Shown here piece after piece: positions 33,383 to 42,288 of a stretch of 64,000 bases of DNA. Position numbers and translations under genes: made by a program. This DNA is from Marinobacter subterrani (GTDB taxonomy: Bacteria; Pseudomonadota; Gammaproteobacteria; Pseudomonadales; Oleiphilaceae): assembly GCF_001045555.1 (NCBI RefSeq), contig NZ_LFBU01000002.1:310001-374000 (forward strand), written 5' to 3'. Within the stretch, counting starts at the first letter, position 1, and each line of letters opens with the position of its first letter. The notes below the pieces were generated by a model that saw only the letters and a program-made list of their open reading frames with translations, was not told the DNA's origin and did not search any database.

Positions 33383-34108
33383 GTGAGCACCCTTCCCATG
33401 ATACTGGTGGTCGACGACCATCGAGAGATTCGCGACCTGGTCGGCCGCTATCTTCAGGGACACGGATTGCGCGTGCTCCTGGCCGATGGCGGCAATACCA
33501 TGAAACGCCAGCTGAAAGACCACCCGGTAGACCTGGTGGTGCTGGATATCATGATGCCGGGAGACGATGGCCTGACGCTGTGCCGTTATCTGCGGGAACA
33601 CACCGAGCTGCCCGTTATTCTTCTGACCGCCATGAGCGAGGAGACCGACCGCATTGTCGGCCTGGAAATGGGCGCCGACGATTACCTGACCAAACCGTTC
33701 AACCCGAGGGAGCTGCTGGCCCGCATCAAGGCGGTACTGCGCCGAACCGTCGCGCTACCGCCCCGGCGCAGCCCGATGGCGGGGCAATGCCTGTCTTTCG
33801 AGGGTTGGGCCCTGAACGTCGACCGTCATCAACTGGTTGATCCGGAGGGCGTCGAGGTGTCCCTGAGTACCGCCGAATACAGGCTGCTACTGGCATTTCT
33901 GGAGCACGCCGGCCGGGTGCTGTCGCGGGACCAGCTTATGGACCTGACCCTGGGCCGGGAAGCAGACGCCTTCGACCGCAGTATCGATAACCATGTCAGC
34001 CGGCTGCGCCGGAAAATCGATCCGGACGCCCGCAACCCCAGGCTGATCAAGACCATCTGGGGAGGCGGGTACCAATGGATTGCCAGCGTGGGAGGCACGG
34101 CGCAATGA
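33383..34108 (+). CDS. OmpR-family response regulator
   Basis: A 241-residue regulator. The receiver has VVDDH at the N-terminus, phosphoacceptor Asp in LVVLDIMMPGDDGLTL and TKPFNPRELLARI. The winged helix ends with TIWGGGYQWIAS. It starts with GTG at 33383, with ACGGAG 7 nt upstream. Its stop overlaps the kinase ATG (ATGA). It is divergent from the acidic secreted protein and cytochrome b561 genes, likely targets. Confidence 0.9.
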   Translation: MSTLPMILVVDDHREIRDLVGRYLQGHGLRVLLADGGNTMKRQLKDHPVDLVVLDIMMPGDDGLTLCRYLREHTELPVILLTAMSEETDRIVGLEMGADDYLTKPFNPRELLARIKAVLRRTVALPPRRSPMAGQCLSFEGWALNVDRHQLVDPEGVEVSLSTAEYRLLLAFLEHAGRVLSRDQLMDLTLGREADAFDRSIDNHVSRLRRKIDPDARNPRLIKTIWGGGYQWIASVGGTAQ

Positions 34109-35544
34109 GGTTGTGGCCCCGGCGTGCCGGAGGACAGCTGGCCCTGTTGCTGGTCCTGGTGCTGCTGGTGGCACAGATCATCACCATTGCGATTCTGGCC
34201 GGAGAGCGCCAGGGGGCCCTGCGCAGTGCCAGCCTTGAACATGTGCTGCAACGGGTCATGGATGCCTATACCCTGCTCGACACCACAGACCCGGAGCGGC
34301 AGGAGCGGATATTACGGGCGCTTTCAAGCCCCTCGCTCCAGCTTTCCATCGACCCCGTCTCTCTCCTGGCCAGCGACCGGTCGCCAAGGATGACGGAGCC
34401 GCTGGCCCGGGAGTTGGGCCTGCCGCTGGAGCAGGTGCGAACCGCCATGAAAGCCGGAGAAGAGGAAGAGTGTTTGCCGTGGCCTGCCGCAAACCTTAAT
34501 ACCGATGGTGAGCGCACGAAACACGACGAAGACGACGAGCATCAGGAAGAGGAGCGCCGGGAACACAGCCACGACAGCGCGGAGCAATGGCAGGAGTGCC
34601 CGCCCATCCTCAGCGTCTCCCTGGCATTGCCCTCCGGGCAGTGGGTCAATGCCCTTGCCCGGCCGCCTGCGCCGTCCTGGCTCTGGCTCAAGGCAACCCT
34701 AACCAGCGTTGGTATTACCGCGATATTGCTGGTGCTTACGCTGCTGTTGGCGATTCGCCATATTATGCGGCCGGTTAAGGAACTGAGTTTTGCGGCCCAC
34801 GCCTTCGGGCGTGGAGAAAAGATCGTGATACCGGAGCGTGGCCCAGAAGATATTCGCGAGGTAACCCGTGCCTTCAACCAGATGCAGCAACAGGTTGGCC
34901 GGGCGCAGGAAGACCGGGGGCGACTGCTGGCTGCCCTTGCCCACGATCTGCGCACCCCCATTACTTCCATGCGGCTGCGGGTAGAAATGCTGCCGGGCGG
35001 TGACGACCGGGACCGCCTGCTTGAGAGTCTGAAGGAGATGCAGCACCTGGCCGAGGCCACTCTTGATTTCATCCGCGGCAGCACCACCGAGCCACACCGG
35101 CGTTACGATCTGGCGACCCTGTTGGACAGCCTGTGCGGTGACCTGCAGGACATGGGGCTGGCGGTGGCGTGTGAGGACAGCCCGAGGTGCGTGCTCCAGG
35201 GCCAGCCGGAGGCGGTCAAACGGGCGCTGCGAAACCTGATTGAGAACGCCGTGAATTACGGCCAGCGGGCCGAGGTGAAGCTGGACGCCGGAGTGAATGA
35301 GGCGGTCATCACCATCACCGACCAGGGGCCGGGTATTCCGGCAGCCGAGCGCGACCGGGTGTTCGAACCCTTTTACCGCCTGGAGCAATCCCGCAACCGG
35401 GATACCGGCGGCGCGGGTCTTGGTCTGGCCATCGCGCGTACCCTGATTCGGGGCATGGGGGGAGAGATCCGGCTGGAGGCCGGTCCGGAAGGCCGGGGTT
35501 TGCAGGTGTCGGTAACGCTGCCCAAACTGCCGGCCTCAGACTGA
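34105..35544 (+). CDS. Sensor histidine kinase with His/Glu/Asp-rich periplasmic loop
   Basis: A 479-residue kinase. Membrane helices lie near 11-33 and 195-217. The periplasmic part contains, at about residues 127-162, a hydrophilic run with KHDEDDEHQEEERREHSHD, a strong candidate metal-binding loop. The cytosolic part has HAMP, AALAHDLRTPITSMRLRVEM, LRNLIENAVNYG, ITDQGPGIP and [13 protein letters not shown]. The start at MRLWPRRAGG overlaps the regulator stop. The neighbouring VIT-type transporter and acidic secreted protein fit metal sensing. Confidence 0.88.
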   Translation: MRLWPRRAGGQLALLLVLVLLVAQIITIAILAGERQGALRSASLEHVLQRVMDAYTLLDTTDPERQERILRALSSPSLQLSIDPVSLLASDRSPRMTEPLARELGLPLEQVRTAMKAGEEEECLPWPAANLNTDGERTKHDEDDEHQEEERREHSHDSAEQWQECPPILSVSLALPSGQWVNALARPPAPSWLWLKATLTSVGITAILLVLTLLLAIRHIMRPVKELSFAAHAFGRGEKIVIPERGPEDIREVTRAFNQMQQQVGRAQEDRGRLLAALAHDLRTPITSMRLRVEMLPGGDDRDRLLESLKEMQHLAEATLDFIRGSTTEPHRRYDLATLLDSLCGDLQDMGLAVACEDSPRCVLQGQPEAVKRALRNLIENAVNYGQRAEVKLDAGVNEAVITITDQGPGIPAAERDRVFEPFYRLEQSRNRDTGGAGLGLAIARTLIRGMGGEIRLEAGPEGRGLQVSVTLPKLPASD

Positions 35545-35545
35545 T

Positions 35546-35563
35546 CGCGGCCGCCGGGCCGCG
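35546..35563. terminator. Hairpin between convergent genes
   Basis: CGCGGCC and GGCCGCG arms around GCCG, between the kinase gene and the convergent transporter gene. No T run follows, so only weak support as a terminator. Confidence 0.4.
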
Positions 35564-35570
35564 GCGAATG

Positions 35571-36263
35571 TTAGCCCGCCACCACCCCGAAGAGCGCGCC
35601 AACCCCCGCGGTCAGCGCCATGGCCAGGGCCCCCCAGAAGGTCACCCGCCCAGCGCCGGAGAGCACCGGTGCACCGCCGGCCCTGGCTGAAAGGCCACCG
35701 AGCAGCGCAAGGAACACAAGCGAACTGCCCGAAACCGTCCACATGACCAGGGCAATCGGAAACAGCACAACGGTCAGCAACGGTAACGCGGCGCCCACGG
35801 CGAAGGTGCCGGCCGAGGCAAAGGCCGCCTGTACCGGGCGTGCCGCCAGGGCTTCGGAAATGCCCAGTTCGTCTCGCGCATGGGCTCCTAGCGCATCGTG
35901 CTCCATCAGGCGAGTGGCAACGGTGGAGGCCAGTTCCGCATCCAGCCCGCGTTCGACGTAGATCGCCGTCAGTTCGGCGTGCTCAAACACCGGGTTGTCT
36001 TCCAGTTCCTGGCTTTCCCGGCGTAAATCGGCCCGCTCGGTATCGGCCTGGGAGCTGACGGAGACATACTCTCCGGCTGCCATCGACATGGCACCGGCAA
36101 CCAGCCCTGCCACTCCCGCCACCAGGATACTCTCGGTGCTGGCCCCGGTAGCGGCAACCCCGAGAACCAGGCTCGCGGTAGAAACAATGCCGTCATTGGC
36201 ACCGAGTACGGCGGCCCGAAGCCAGCCTGTTCGGTGGGTTTTATGGTGTTCCGTGTGTTTCAT
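35571..36263 (-). CDS. VIT1/CCC1-family metal transporter
   Basis: A 230-residue membrane protein of the VIT1/CCC1 family, which moves Fe2+ or Mn2+. The family start HRTGWLRAAVLGANDGIVST is followed by GLVAGAMSMAAGEYVSVSSQ and an amphipathic helical region (about 75-135), then three further helices. A His-rich N-terminus (MKHTEHHKTHRTG) may bind metal. It sits between two two-component systems with no obvious operon partner; 36 bp separate it from the next kinase gene on the same strand. Confidence 0.9.
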   Translation of the reverse strand: MKHTEHHKTHRTGWLRAAVLGANDGIVSTASLVLGVAATGASTESILVAGVAGLVAGAMSMAAGEYVSVSSQADTERADLRRESQELEDNPVFEHAELTAIYVERGLDAELASTVATRLMEHDALGAHARDELGISEALAARPVQAAFASAGTFAVGAALPLLTVVLFPIALVMWTVSGSSLVFLALLGGLSARAGGAPVLSGAGRVTFWGALAMALTAGVGALFGVVAG

Positions 36264-36299
36264 GGCAGCTTCCCTTCGTTCACTGGTTCTGTAATGGTC

Positions 36300-37712
36300 T
36301 CAGGCCGGGCGCAATTGAGACGAAGACTGGGCGGGAAGCCAGATGCTGACGCACAGCCCCGGCTGGCCATCCTTTCGGTCGGCGAGTGTTAACTGGCCGC
36401 CGTGCAGCTCGGCAATGCGTCGGGCGATGGCAAGCCCGAGCCCGGCGCCGGCCCCTTGGCGCTGGTCAAGGCGGGTGAAGCGGCTCAAGGCCCGTTCCCG
36501 GTCTTCCGGGGGGATGCCCGGGCCCTGGTCACAGATGTTGACGGTGAAGCCGCCCGCTTCTTCATACATGGTGGTCGCTATCCGGGTACCCGGCGCGCTG
36601 TACTGGATGGCGTTGGCCAGCAGGGAGCGCATCATGGTGTTGATCAGCGCGCTGTGACAACGAACCATGGCGAGCACGCACTGGTTATCCAGTTCTGGTT
36701 CGATCTGTTTTTTCAGGGCCAGTGGGGCGACATCGGCAATACTCTGTTCCACCAGCTCCGCCAGGTTCCGCGGCTCAGGGCGGAAATCGACGCCGGCATC
36801 GACCCGGTTTAACAGCAGTAGTTGCTCGACCAGGTGCACCATGCGGTCCACAGCGGCGGTTAGGTTTTCGAATTCGCCGGGATGGAGTTCAGCCTGCCGC
36901 TCCAGGTTCAAGCGCAGGGCGGTCAGCGGAGTCCGAAGTTCGTGCGCGGCATCGGCCGAGAACCGTCGCTCCCGCTCCAGTGCCTGGTGCAGTCGGCGCA
37001 GCAGGCCGTTCACTGCATGAACCAGCCCGGCGACCTCCCGGGGTGCCTGGCGATCATCCAGCGGGTGGATATTCTCAGGCGCCATGTTGCGAACCGGCTT
37101 TTCCAGTTTGCGCAGCGGCCGAAAACCCAACTGGATGGAACCCACCACGGCAAGCGCCAGCAGGGGAAGCGCAATCAGAAAGGGCAACACATTGCCCAGC
37201 GCGATTTCCTGGCTGAGTTCTTCCCGGACATCCTCCCGCTGGGCAGCTCTTATCCAGAAGCCGGTCAGCGGATCTTTCAGAGTGAAGGTACGCCACCGAT
37301 AACCGGTTACTTCCTGCCACGCAAAGCCCGGCTCAAGCCCCCCGGTTTCGCTGGCTCGGAGGGTGTCCAGTATGGGCTGGTTGTCAGGGGACCACACCTC
37401 GAAGGCCAGCTTGCGCTCATACTTGTGGCCCGCGCCGCCAGGGAGAATCTCGTCTTCTTCTTCATCACCCCGGTAGGCGCTCTCGGGTATCTGAAGCGTT
37501 CGGGAGAGCGTTCTGGATAGCTGCTCGATCGACTGGGTTCCGGACAGGTGCTGGATCAGACCCTGGACGATTCGTGTGCTCTGGGCCAGTTCGGCATCAA
37601 ACAGTTCTTCCATCTGATGGCCGCTGACGTAATACCCCCAGCCGGCCGCAATCACAGTGATGAAGAAGACGGTGCTGGTGACCAGAAGGGTGAGCTTGCG
37701 TGTCAGGCTCAT
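36300..37712 (-). CDS. QseC/PmrB-like sensor histidine kinase
   Basis: A 470-residue kinase with an N-terminal helix (about 8-28), a periplasmic domain containing the acidic RGDEEEDEILPGG, a second helix (about 165-187), HAMP, DAAHELRTPLTALRLNLERQ, an ATPase domain and [20 protein letters not shown]. Acidic periplasmic motifs in PmrB bind Fe3+ or sense peptides. It is translated from an ATG overlapping the regulator stop (ATGA). It ends the gtrA-GT2-GT39-regulator-kinase series on the minus strand. Confidence 0.88.
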   Translation of the reverse strand: MSLTRKLTLLVTSTVFFITVIAAGWGYYVSGHQMEELFDAELAQSTRIVQGLIQHLSGTQSIEQLSRTLSRTLQIPESAYRGDEEEDEILPGGAGHKYERKLAFEVWSPDNQPILDTLRASETGGLEPGFAWQEVTGYRWRTFTLKDPLTGFWIRAAQREDVREELSQEIALGNVLPFLIALPLLALAVVGSIQLGFRPLRKLEKPVRNMAPENIHPLDDRQAPREVAGLVHAVNGLLRRLHQALERERRFSADAAHELRTPLTALRLNLERQAELHPGEFENLTAAVDRMVHLVEQLLLLNRVDAGVDFRPEPRNLAELVEQSIADVAPLALKKQIEPELDNQCVLAMVRCHSALINTMMRSLLANAIQYSAPGTRIATTMYEEAGGFTVNICDQGPGIPPEDRERALSRFTRLDQRQGAGAGLGLAIARRIAELHGGQLTLADRKDGQPGLCVSIWLPAQSSSQLRPA

Positions 37713-38398
37713 TCCGGCGGCGCTCCCTGGCCCGCTGCCTCACTGTCCAGAAGGTAACCCACGCCTCGGAGGGTGCGGATGGCGGTCTTGCCAATCCGCC
37801 GCCGCAGATGATGAATATGCACCTCCAAAGCGTTGCTTTCGGCGCCCGGCTCCCAGCCATACAGCTGTTCCTCGAGGCGGCGGCGGGTAGCCACCTGGTC
37901 GGGGTGTTGCATCAGATAATGCAGGATCTGGAACTCGCTCCGGGGCAGGGCAATGCTGGTGCCATCAATGGTCAGGTGCCCCGTTTCCTGGTTGAGAGTG
38001 AGGCGACCAACCGTGAGCCCTGTTGAGGAGCTCTCCGCCCGACCTCGGCGGGTGACCGCCCGGATTCGTGCCTTCAGCTCCGCCATGGCGAACGGCTTGG
38101 TCAGGTAGTCGTCGGCCCCGGCATCCAGCCCCTGCAGCTTCTCATCCAGATCGGCCCGTGCGGTGAGGATGATCATCGGCGTCTGGTTGCCTTTTTGCCG
38201 GGTGCGACGGACGATATCGAGGCCGTCGACTCTCGGCAGGGTCAGATCCAGGATGGCCAGATCAAAGTGTTCTTCTGCGAGGGCATTCAGCGCTTGCTGG
38301 CCATCGTCCAACCAGTCCACGGTATTCTGGCCCTCCCGCAGCATGTCCAGCATGGTTCGGGCCAGCAGGTGGTCGTCTTCTACCAGGAGTATGCGCAT
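37709..38398 (-). CDS. QseB/PmrA-like response regulator
   Basis: A 229-residue OmpR-family regulator. Start MRILLVEDDHLL, phosphoacceptor in LAILDLTLPRVDGLDIV, DAGADDYLTKPFAMAELKAR, and the winged helix VHIHHLRRRIG ending TLRGVGYLLDSE. This is the QseB/PmrA subgroup. Its inferred DNA targets are the three CTTAAG-N5-CTTAAG boxes at 41412-41495, ahead of the gtrA operon and the divergent acyl-transfer operon. It lies 50 bp downstream of the GT39 gene. Confidence 0.88.
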   Translation of the reverse strand: MRILLVEDDHLLARTMLDMLREGQNTVDWLDDGQQALNALAEEHFDLAILDLTLPRVDGLDIVRRTRQKGNQTPMIILTARADLDEKLQGLDAGADDYLTKPFAMAELKARIRAVTRRGRAESSSTGLTVGRLTLNQETGHLTIDGTSIALPRSEFQILHYLMQHPDQVATRRRLEEQLYGWEPGAESNALEVHIHHLRRRIGKTAIRTLRGVGYLLDSEAAGQGAPPE

Positions 38399-38448
38399 CG
38401 AACGGAATCCGTCTCTGGATAGTTATTCAGTGGCAAGCGCAAAGGATC

Positions 38449-39963
38449 TCAGCCACTTTGCCGCTCTTTCTGCATGGTATCCGATCCCGCCGTGCGGGAG
38501 GCTTCGTCAGTCAGCCGGAACACAGTATAGCGCTTGCTGGCATCGATGGCTTGGCCCCGGGCTTGCAGCTTTCGGATGATCTCCTTGTTACTGGTGTTTA
38601 CCGCAAGCAGCACCGGCTGGCCCTCCGACCCCTGGGCCAGGCGACGGTCGAGCGCCTCCTGTGAGATGGAGCGAACATCGCCATGGCTGTAAAAGCGGGC
38701 CGAAAAGGGCGCTTCTCCCAGATAGAACAGGTTTTCACGAGTAACGCCGGGTAGCGCGTCCAGCCGGGCGATCAGCTCCCGCTCGGTCTTGAGCTGGCCC
38801 GGGTTGAAGGCGTACCAGGTGCCGGCGGTTGCACCCACGACCGGAATGAACAGCGCCACGGCCAGGGCGTATTTGGGCAGGATTCGCCCTCCGGTGCCGG
38901 TCATCAGGCCGGCGGCCAGCACTGCCAGGAACGGCAGGCCCGGCAGGACGTAGGTCCACAGGATGTTGCCGGACAAGGTGAAGAACACTGCCGGGCTCAG
39001 GGTTGCGGCCAGAACCAGGCCCAGAACGCCAGGGCGCTGCGGTTGCCATTTTTCATCAGCCTGGATGCCACGCCAGCGGTTCAGCCCCCAGTCACCCAGC
39101 GCGATCAGGCCCCAGGGGAAGCTGGCCAGCACCAGATAGAGCCAGATGGTGCCGCGGGTGAAGTCGTGGGCATTGCCGTACAGGTCGCCCTGCCAGTCAC
39201 TGATCAGGAAGCGTTTGAGGTGCTCCCCCACGATGAAGTAATCAAGGAAACCGGGTGTTTTCAGTTCCGCCAGGATGTACCAGGGCAGAACCAGGACGAG
39301 CATAACCAGGGTACCGCGAACCCAGGGCAGGCAGCGCCAGAGTGTCTGCCATTGCCGGGTCAGGGCAACCCAGATGAACACGGGCAGGCCGGTCAGTACC
39401 AGAGTCAGCGGGCCTTTCGCCAATAGCCCGATGGCAAGCCCGATAAAGAAAGCCCAGCCCCAGAGTATCGAGCCCCCCTGCAAGCGGATCACCAGGCTGG
39501 CGATCACCAGCGTGGTGGCCAGGGCCAGAAAAGAATCGGTCATTACGGTGCCGGCGCTGATGAACCCCAGAGCCGTGGTGCTGTAGATGATCGCCGCCCA
39601 GAGGGCGCAGACACGGGCGCCCTCGGTGTCGGGTCTGGCGTGCAGTGACCTGGTGGTCGCGTAGACCAGGTAAACGATGCCGGCATTGGCCAGCCAGGAA
39701 GGCAGCCGACCGGCGAACTCGGTAACGCCGAACAGATTGAAAGACAACGCCTGGGTCCAGAAGGACAGGGGTGGTTTGCCCCAGAACGGAACGCCGTAAT
39801 CGAACCAGGGGGTAATCCAGTCGCCGGTTTCGGCCATGATCCGGGCGATTTCCGCATACCGTGGTTCGGTGGTATCCGCAAACGGAAGCATGGCGGTGAG
39901 TCCCAGCCGGATTGCCAGTACCGAGCACAGCAGCCACAGCAGCGTATTAATGGTTCTTGTCAT
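38449..39963 (-). CDS. GT39-family glycosyltransferase (ArnT-like)
   Basis: A 504-residue polyprenyl-phosphate-dependent transferase with about 12 membrane helices. The first periplasmic loop has the family motif FADTTEPRYAEIARIMAETG (Asp/Glu catalytic) followed by YGVPFWGKPPLSFWTQALS. It resembles ArnT, which adds 4-amino-arabinose to lipid A. The preceding GT2 (ArnC-like) and GtrA genes would provide and flip the lipid-linked sugar. The sugar itself is unknown because no arnA, B or D homologue is nearby. Confidence 0.85.
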   Translation of the reverse strand: MTRTINTLLWLLCSVLAIRLGLTAMLPFADTTEPRYAEIARIMAETGDWITPWFDYGVPFWGKPPLSFWTQALSFNLFGVTEFAGRLPSWLANAGIVYLVYATTRSLHARPDTEGARVCALWAAIIYSTTALGFISAGTVMTDSFLALATTLVIASLVIRLQGGSILWGWAFFIGLAIGLLAKGPLTLVLTGLPVFIWVALTRQWQTLWRCLPWVRGTLVMLVLVLPWYILAELKTPGFLDYFIVGEHLKRFLISDWQGDLYGNAHDFTRGTIWLYLVLASFPWGLIALGDWGLNRWRGIQADEKWQPQRPGVLGLVLAATLSPAVFFTLSGNILWTYVLPGLPFLAVLAAGLMTGTGGRILPKYALAVALFIPVVGATAGTWYAFNPGQLKTERELIARLDALPGVTRENLFYLGEAPFSARFYSHGDVRSISQEALDRRLAQGSEGQPVLLAVNTSNKEIIRKLQARGQAIDASKRYTVFRLTDEASRTAGSDTMQKERQSG

Positions 39964-40939
39964 TGCCGGCTACCCGCAAGGTCGGTTGATATTCCTGAAT
40001 ATGCTCGTCGCTGTCCTCCGCGAGGATGAAGACGGGTCTTTGTTTGGTTTCCATGTAGATCCGGCCCACGTATTCACCAAGCAGCCCCACGCACAACAAC
40101 TGCACGCCGGAGAGGAAGGTGATCATGGCGATCATCGAGGCATAGCCGGGGGTGGACACACCCATCAACAGTGCCTTCAGCACTTCCCAGGTGCCGAACA
40201 GGCCGCCGGCGCCCGCGGCCAGCAGGCCGAGGATCAGGGCTATCCGCAACGGGCGGGTGGAGAACGAGGTAATACCCTCCATGGCCAGATGCGCCAGTTT
40301 CAGATAGTTCCATTTGGTTTTGCCGGCCAGCCGGGGGTCGCGGTCGAACTCCAGGGTGACGGTCGGCATGCCAACCCAGGCAAACATGCCCTTGAGGTAG
40401 CGATTGCGTTCCGGAAGCTGGTTCAGGGCGTCCACGGTGCGCCGGCTCATCAGCCGGAAATCACCGGTGTCCACCGGGATGGGGGCATCACTGATGTGGT
40501 TGATCAACCGGTAGAACAGCGAGGCTGTCGCTCGCTTGAGCCAGCTTTCGCCGGCCCGGGTACGACGCTTCATGAGCACCACATCGGCCCCGTTGCGCCA
40601 TTGCGCCACCATATCGGGGATCAGCTCCGGCGGGTCCTGCAGGTCGGCGTCCATCAGTATCACGGCATCGCCTTTGGCATGGGTCAGGCCGGCGCTCACC
40701 GCGGCTTCCTTGCCAAAGTTCCGGGACAGCTGCAGTACCCGGATATCCGGGTAGCGTCGGCGCGCCTGCAGCAGCAACGCGACCGAGTTGTCGCGACTGC
40801 CGTCGTCGACGAACAGCAGCTCGGTAGCGGTTCCGAGCTGGCGGCAGACGAGCACCAGCCGGTTCAACAGCGTGGCGATCACGTCGGCCTCATTGTGAAC
40901 CGGTATGACGATGCTGAGCAGTGGGTCAGTGGGTGTCAT
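39947..40939 (-). CDS. GT2-family polyprenyl-phosphate glycosyltransferase (ArnC/DPM-like)
   Basis: A 330-residue enzyme that transfers a sugar from UDP-sugar to undecaprenyl phosphate. The start at MTPTDPLLSIVIPVHNEADV is preferred, as the longer frame lies in gtrA. The GT2 fold has VDDGSRDNS and DADLQDPPELI (metal-binding DAD), and two C-terminal helices with IMFLSG-like content. The start codon overlaps gtrA by 14 bp, and its end overlaps the GT39 gene by 17 bp. Confidence 0.9.
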   Translation of the reverse strand: MTPTDPLLSIVIPVHNEADVIATLLNRLVLVCRQLGTATELLFVDDGSRDNSVALLLQARRRYPDIRVLQLSRNFGKEAAVSAGLTHAKGDAVILMDADLQDPPELIPDMVAQWRNGADVVLMKRRTRAGESWLKRATASLFYRLINHISDAPIPVDTGDFRLMSRRTVDALNQLPERNRYLKGMFAWVGMPTVTLEFDRDPRLAGKTKWNYLKLAHLAMEGITSFSTRPLRIALILGLLAAGAGGLFGTWEVLKALLMGVSTPGYASMIAMITFLSGVQLLCVGLLGEYVGRIYMETKQRPVFILAEDSDEHIQEYQPTLRVAGNDKNH

Positions 40940-41339
40940 TGGTTTGTTCCTCTTGGAATACAAACTTTTCGGCCAGGAGATAGTTGGCGAGCGTTGCCGC
41001 GGCGGTTGCCGCAGCCTGTGAAGCCATGGCCATGCCGGTGGCGGTATAGATGGCGGAAAAAGCAATCAGATTCAGGCTCCAGCCCAGCGCGGCGGAGGTC
41101 AGGTAACGTGGAAAAGCGACACGATGAGCGAGGCCCGACCGGAAGGTATAGCGGTGCTGGGCCAGATAATTCACTGCCAGCCCGACAGAGGCGCCGGTCG
41201 CAGTGGCAACTATGGCATCTGTGCCGGCCTGGATGAGCGCAAACATCACCAGCCAGTGCACCAGTGTTGCAACGCCTCCTCCGGTCAGAAACCGGAGCAG
41301 TCTCGTCCATCGGTTGACCTGGCTTGTGGCTGATCTCAT
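40926..41339 (-). CDS. GtrA-family membrane protein
   Basis: A 137-residue protein with four predicted helices, the GtrA-like flippase fold: RFLTGGGVATLVHWLVMF, GASVGLAVNYLAQHRYTFRS and ATLANYLLAEKFVF. It is thought to move lipid-linked sugars across the inner membrane. It is first in the gtrA-GT2-GT39-qseBC-like operon, starting 57 bp from a -10 element placed beside a PmrA-type box. Confidence 0.88.
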   Translation of the reverse strand: MRSATSQVNRWTRLLRFLTGGGVATLVHWLVMFALIQAGTDAIVATATGASVGLAVNYLAQHRYTFRSGLAHRVAFPRYLTSAALGWSLNLIAFSAIYTATGMAMASQAAATAAATLANYLLAEKFVFQEEQTNDTH

Positions 41340-41411
41340 ACAACACGTCTTTTGAGGTCGGTTATCCGGAAACTGTTAGGGCACTCTGGACAGGCACTCT
41401 ACGCGGGCATT

Positions 41412-41495
41412 CTTAAGCGAGCCTTAACCGGAAAGCGGGTAAAACCTTAAGGCCGGCTTAAGAAATCTCCGGGCGGGGCTTAAGACTCAATTAAG
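41412..41495. promoter_or_regulatory. Three PmrA-type boxes in the gtrA / acyl operon divergent promoter
   Basis: CTTAAG-CGAGC-CTTAAC (41412-41428), CTTAAG-GCCGG-CTTAAG (41446-41462) and CTTAAG-ACTCA-ATTAAG (41479-41495) each show two hexamers 5 bp apart, the PmrA/QseB consensus. Box starts are 33-34 bp apart. TAGAGT (minus strand, 41401-41396) lies exactly 10 nt from the left box and TAGTCT (plus strand, 41506-41511) exactly 10 nt from the right box. That is the class II activator geometry of the PhoB/OmpR family in both directions. Confidence 0.8.
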
Positions 41496-41577
41496 CGTTG
41501 CTGTCTAGTCTGGCAGTTATCACCAAAGGGCGTCGCACCCGAATGCTGCGGCCCGACTGCTGTTGGAGAGAACGTTG

Positions 41578-42288
41578 ATGAATGACCCGCTGACGATGTC
41601 CACCTGTTGTCCGCCCGATGCGGCGGGGGTGGTTCCGGTCTTCCGGTGTGCCGGTCGATGGTTCAGCCATATTGCGTCGCAGACGGCCATGGCCGATACC
41701 GTGGCGGGCTTTATTCGCCGGCGGTTTCTTCAGGCCTATGGCGCCGATCCGGCCTTGCGGATTCCCCAACTGCTGGCGCTGACGACCGCCCAGGGCTCCT
41801 TGCTGGCGGCCGTCGGGGTGAGGAATGCCGGCCAGGAGAAGCTGTTTCTGGAGGATTATCTGGCGGTCCCGGTGGAAACCGTGATGCCGGTTCCCGGCGT
41901 TGAGCGTCTCAGGATTGCCGAGATTGCGCACCTGGCTGGCGTGGAAGCCGGAGTCAGCCGGTATCTGTTTGCGTCCCTGTCGGTCTGGTTGGACGGGGCT
42001 GGTTACGACTGGGTGGTGTGCACCGGAACCGACCAGTTACGGAACAGTTTCCATCGTCTGGGAATTGCCACGCAGGTGCTCGCCGAAGCAGACCCGGCAA
42101 GGCTTCCCGATGCGGGTGCTGGCTGGGGCCGGTACTACGATCATCATCCGGTGGTGATGGCGATCCGGGTGGCAGACGGGCTCTCCGCCCTTCGTGAGGC
42201 GGGAATACTGGGACTGATCCGGCCGGTCGCTTCGCTGGCCGATGGCGGAGCCGCAATCCAGGAGGATACTTATGGCCGCCTTGCCTGA
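41578..42288 (+). CDS. Thermostable-hemolysin family protein (GNAT/acyltransferase-like)
   Basis: A 236-residue member of the thermostable hemolysin family, which by fold resembles GNAT and autoinducer-synthase-type acyltransferases. Segments ADTVAGFIRRRFLQAYGADP, VPVETVMPVPGVERLRIAEI and GWGRYYDHHPVVMAIRVADG mark it. The hemolysin name is historical; an N-acyl-transfer role is inference. The start is the ATG at 41578, with GGAGAG upstream. It overlaps the ligase gene by 17 bp and leads a five-function operon under PmrA-type boxes. Confidence 0.8.
   Translation: MNDPLTMSTCCPPDAAGVVPVFRCAGRWFSHIASQTAMADTVAGFIRRRFLQAYGADPALRIPQLLALTTAQGSLLAAVGVRNAGQEKLFLEDYLAVPVETVMPVPGVERLRIAEIAHLAGVEAGVSRYLFASLSVWLDGAGYDWVVCTGTDQLRNSFHRLGIATQVLAEADPARLPDAGAGWGRYYDHHPVVMAIRVADGLSALREAGILGLIRPVASLADGGAAIQEDTYGRLA

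Noticed and set aside
41578..42288. A pore-forming hemolysin
   Set aside because: The family name is historical; sequence lacks a signal peptide or membrane-inserting segment and the operon context fits an acyltransferase-like role better.
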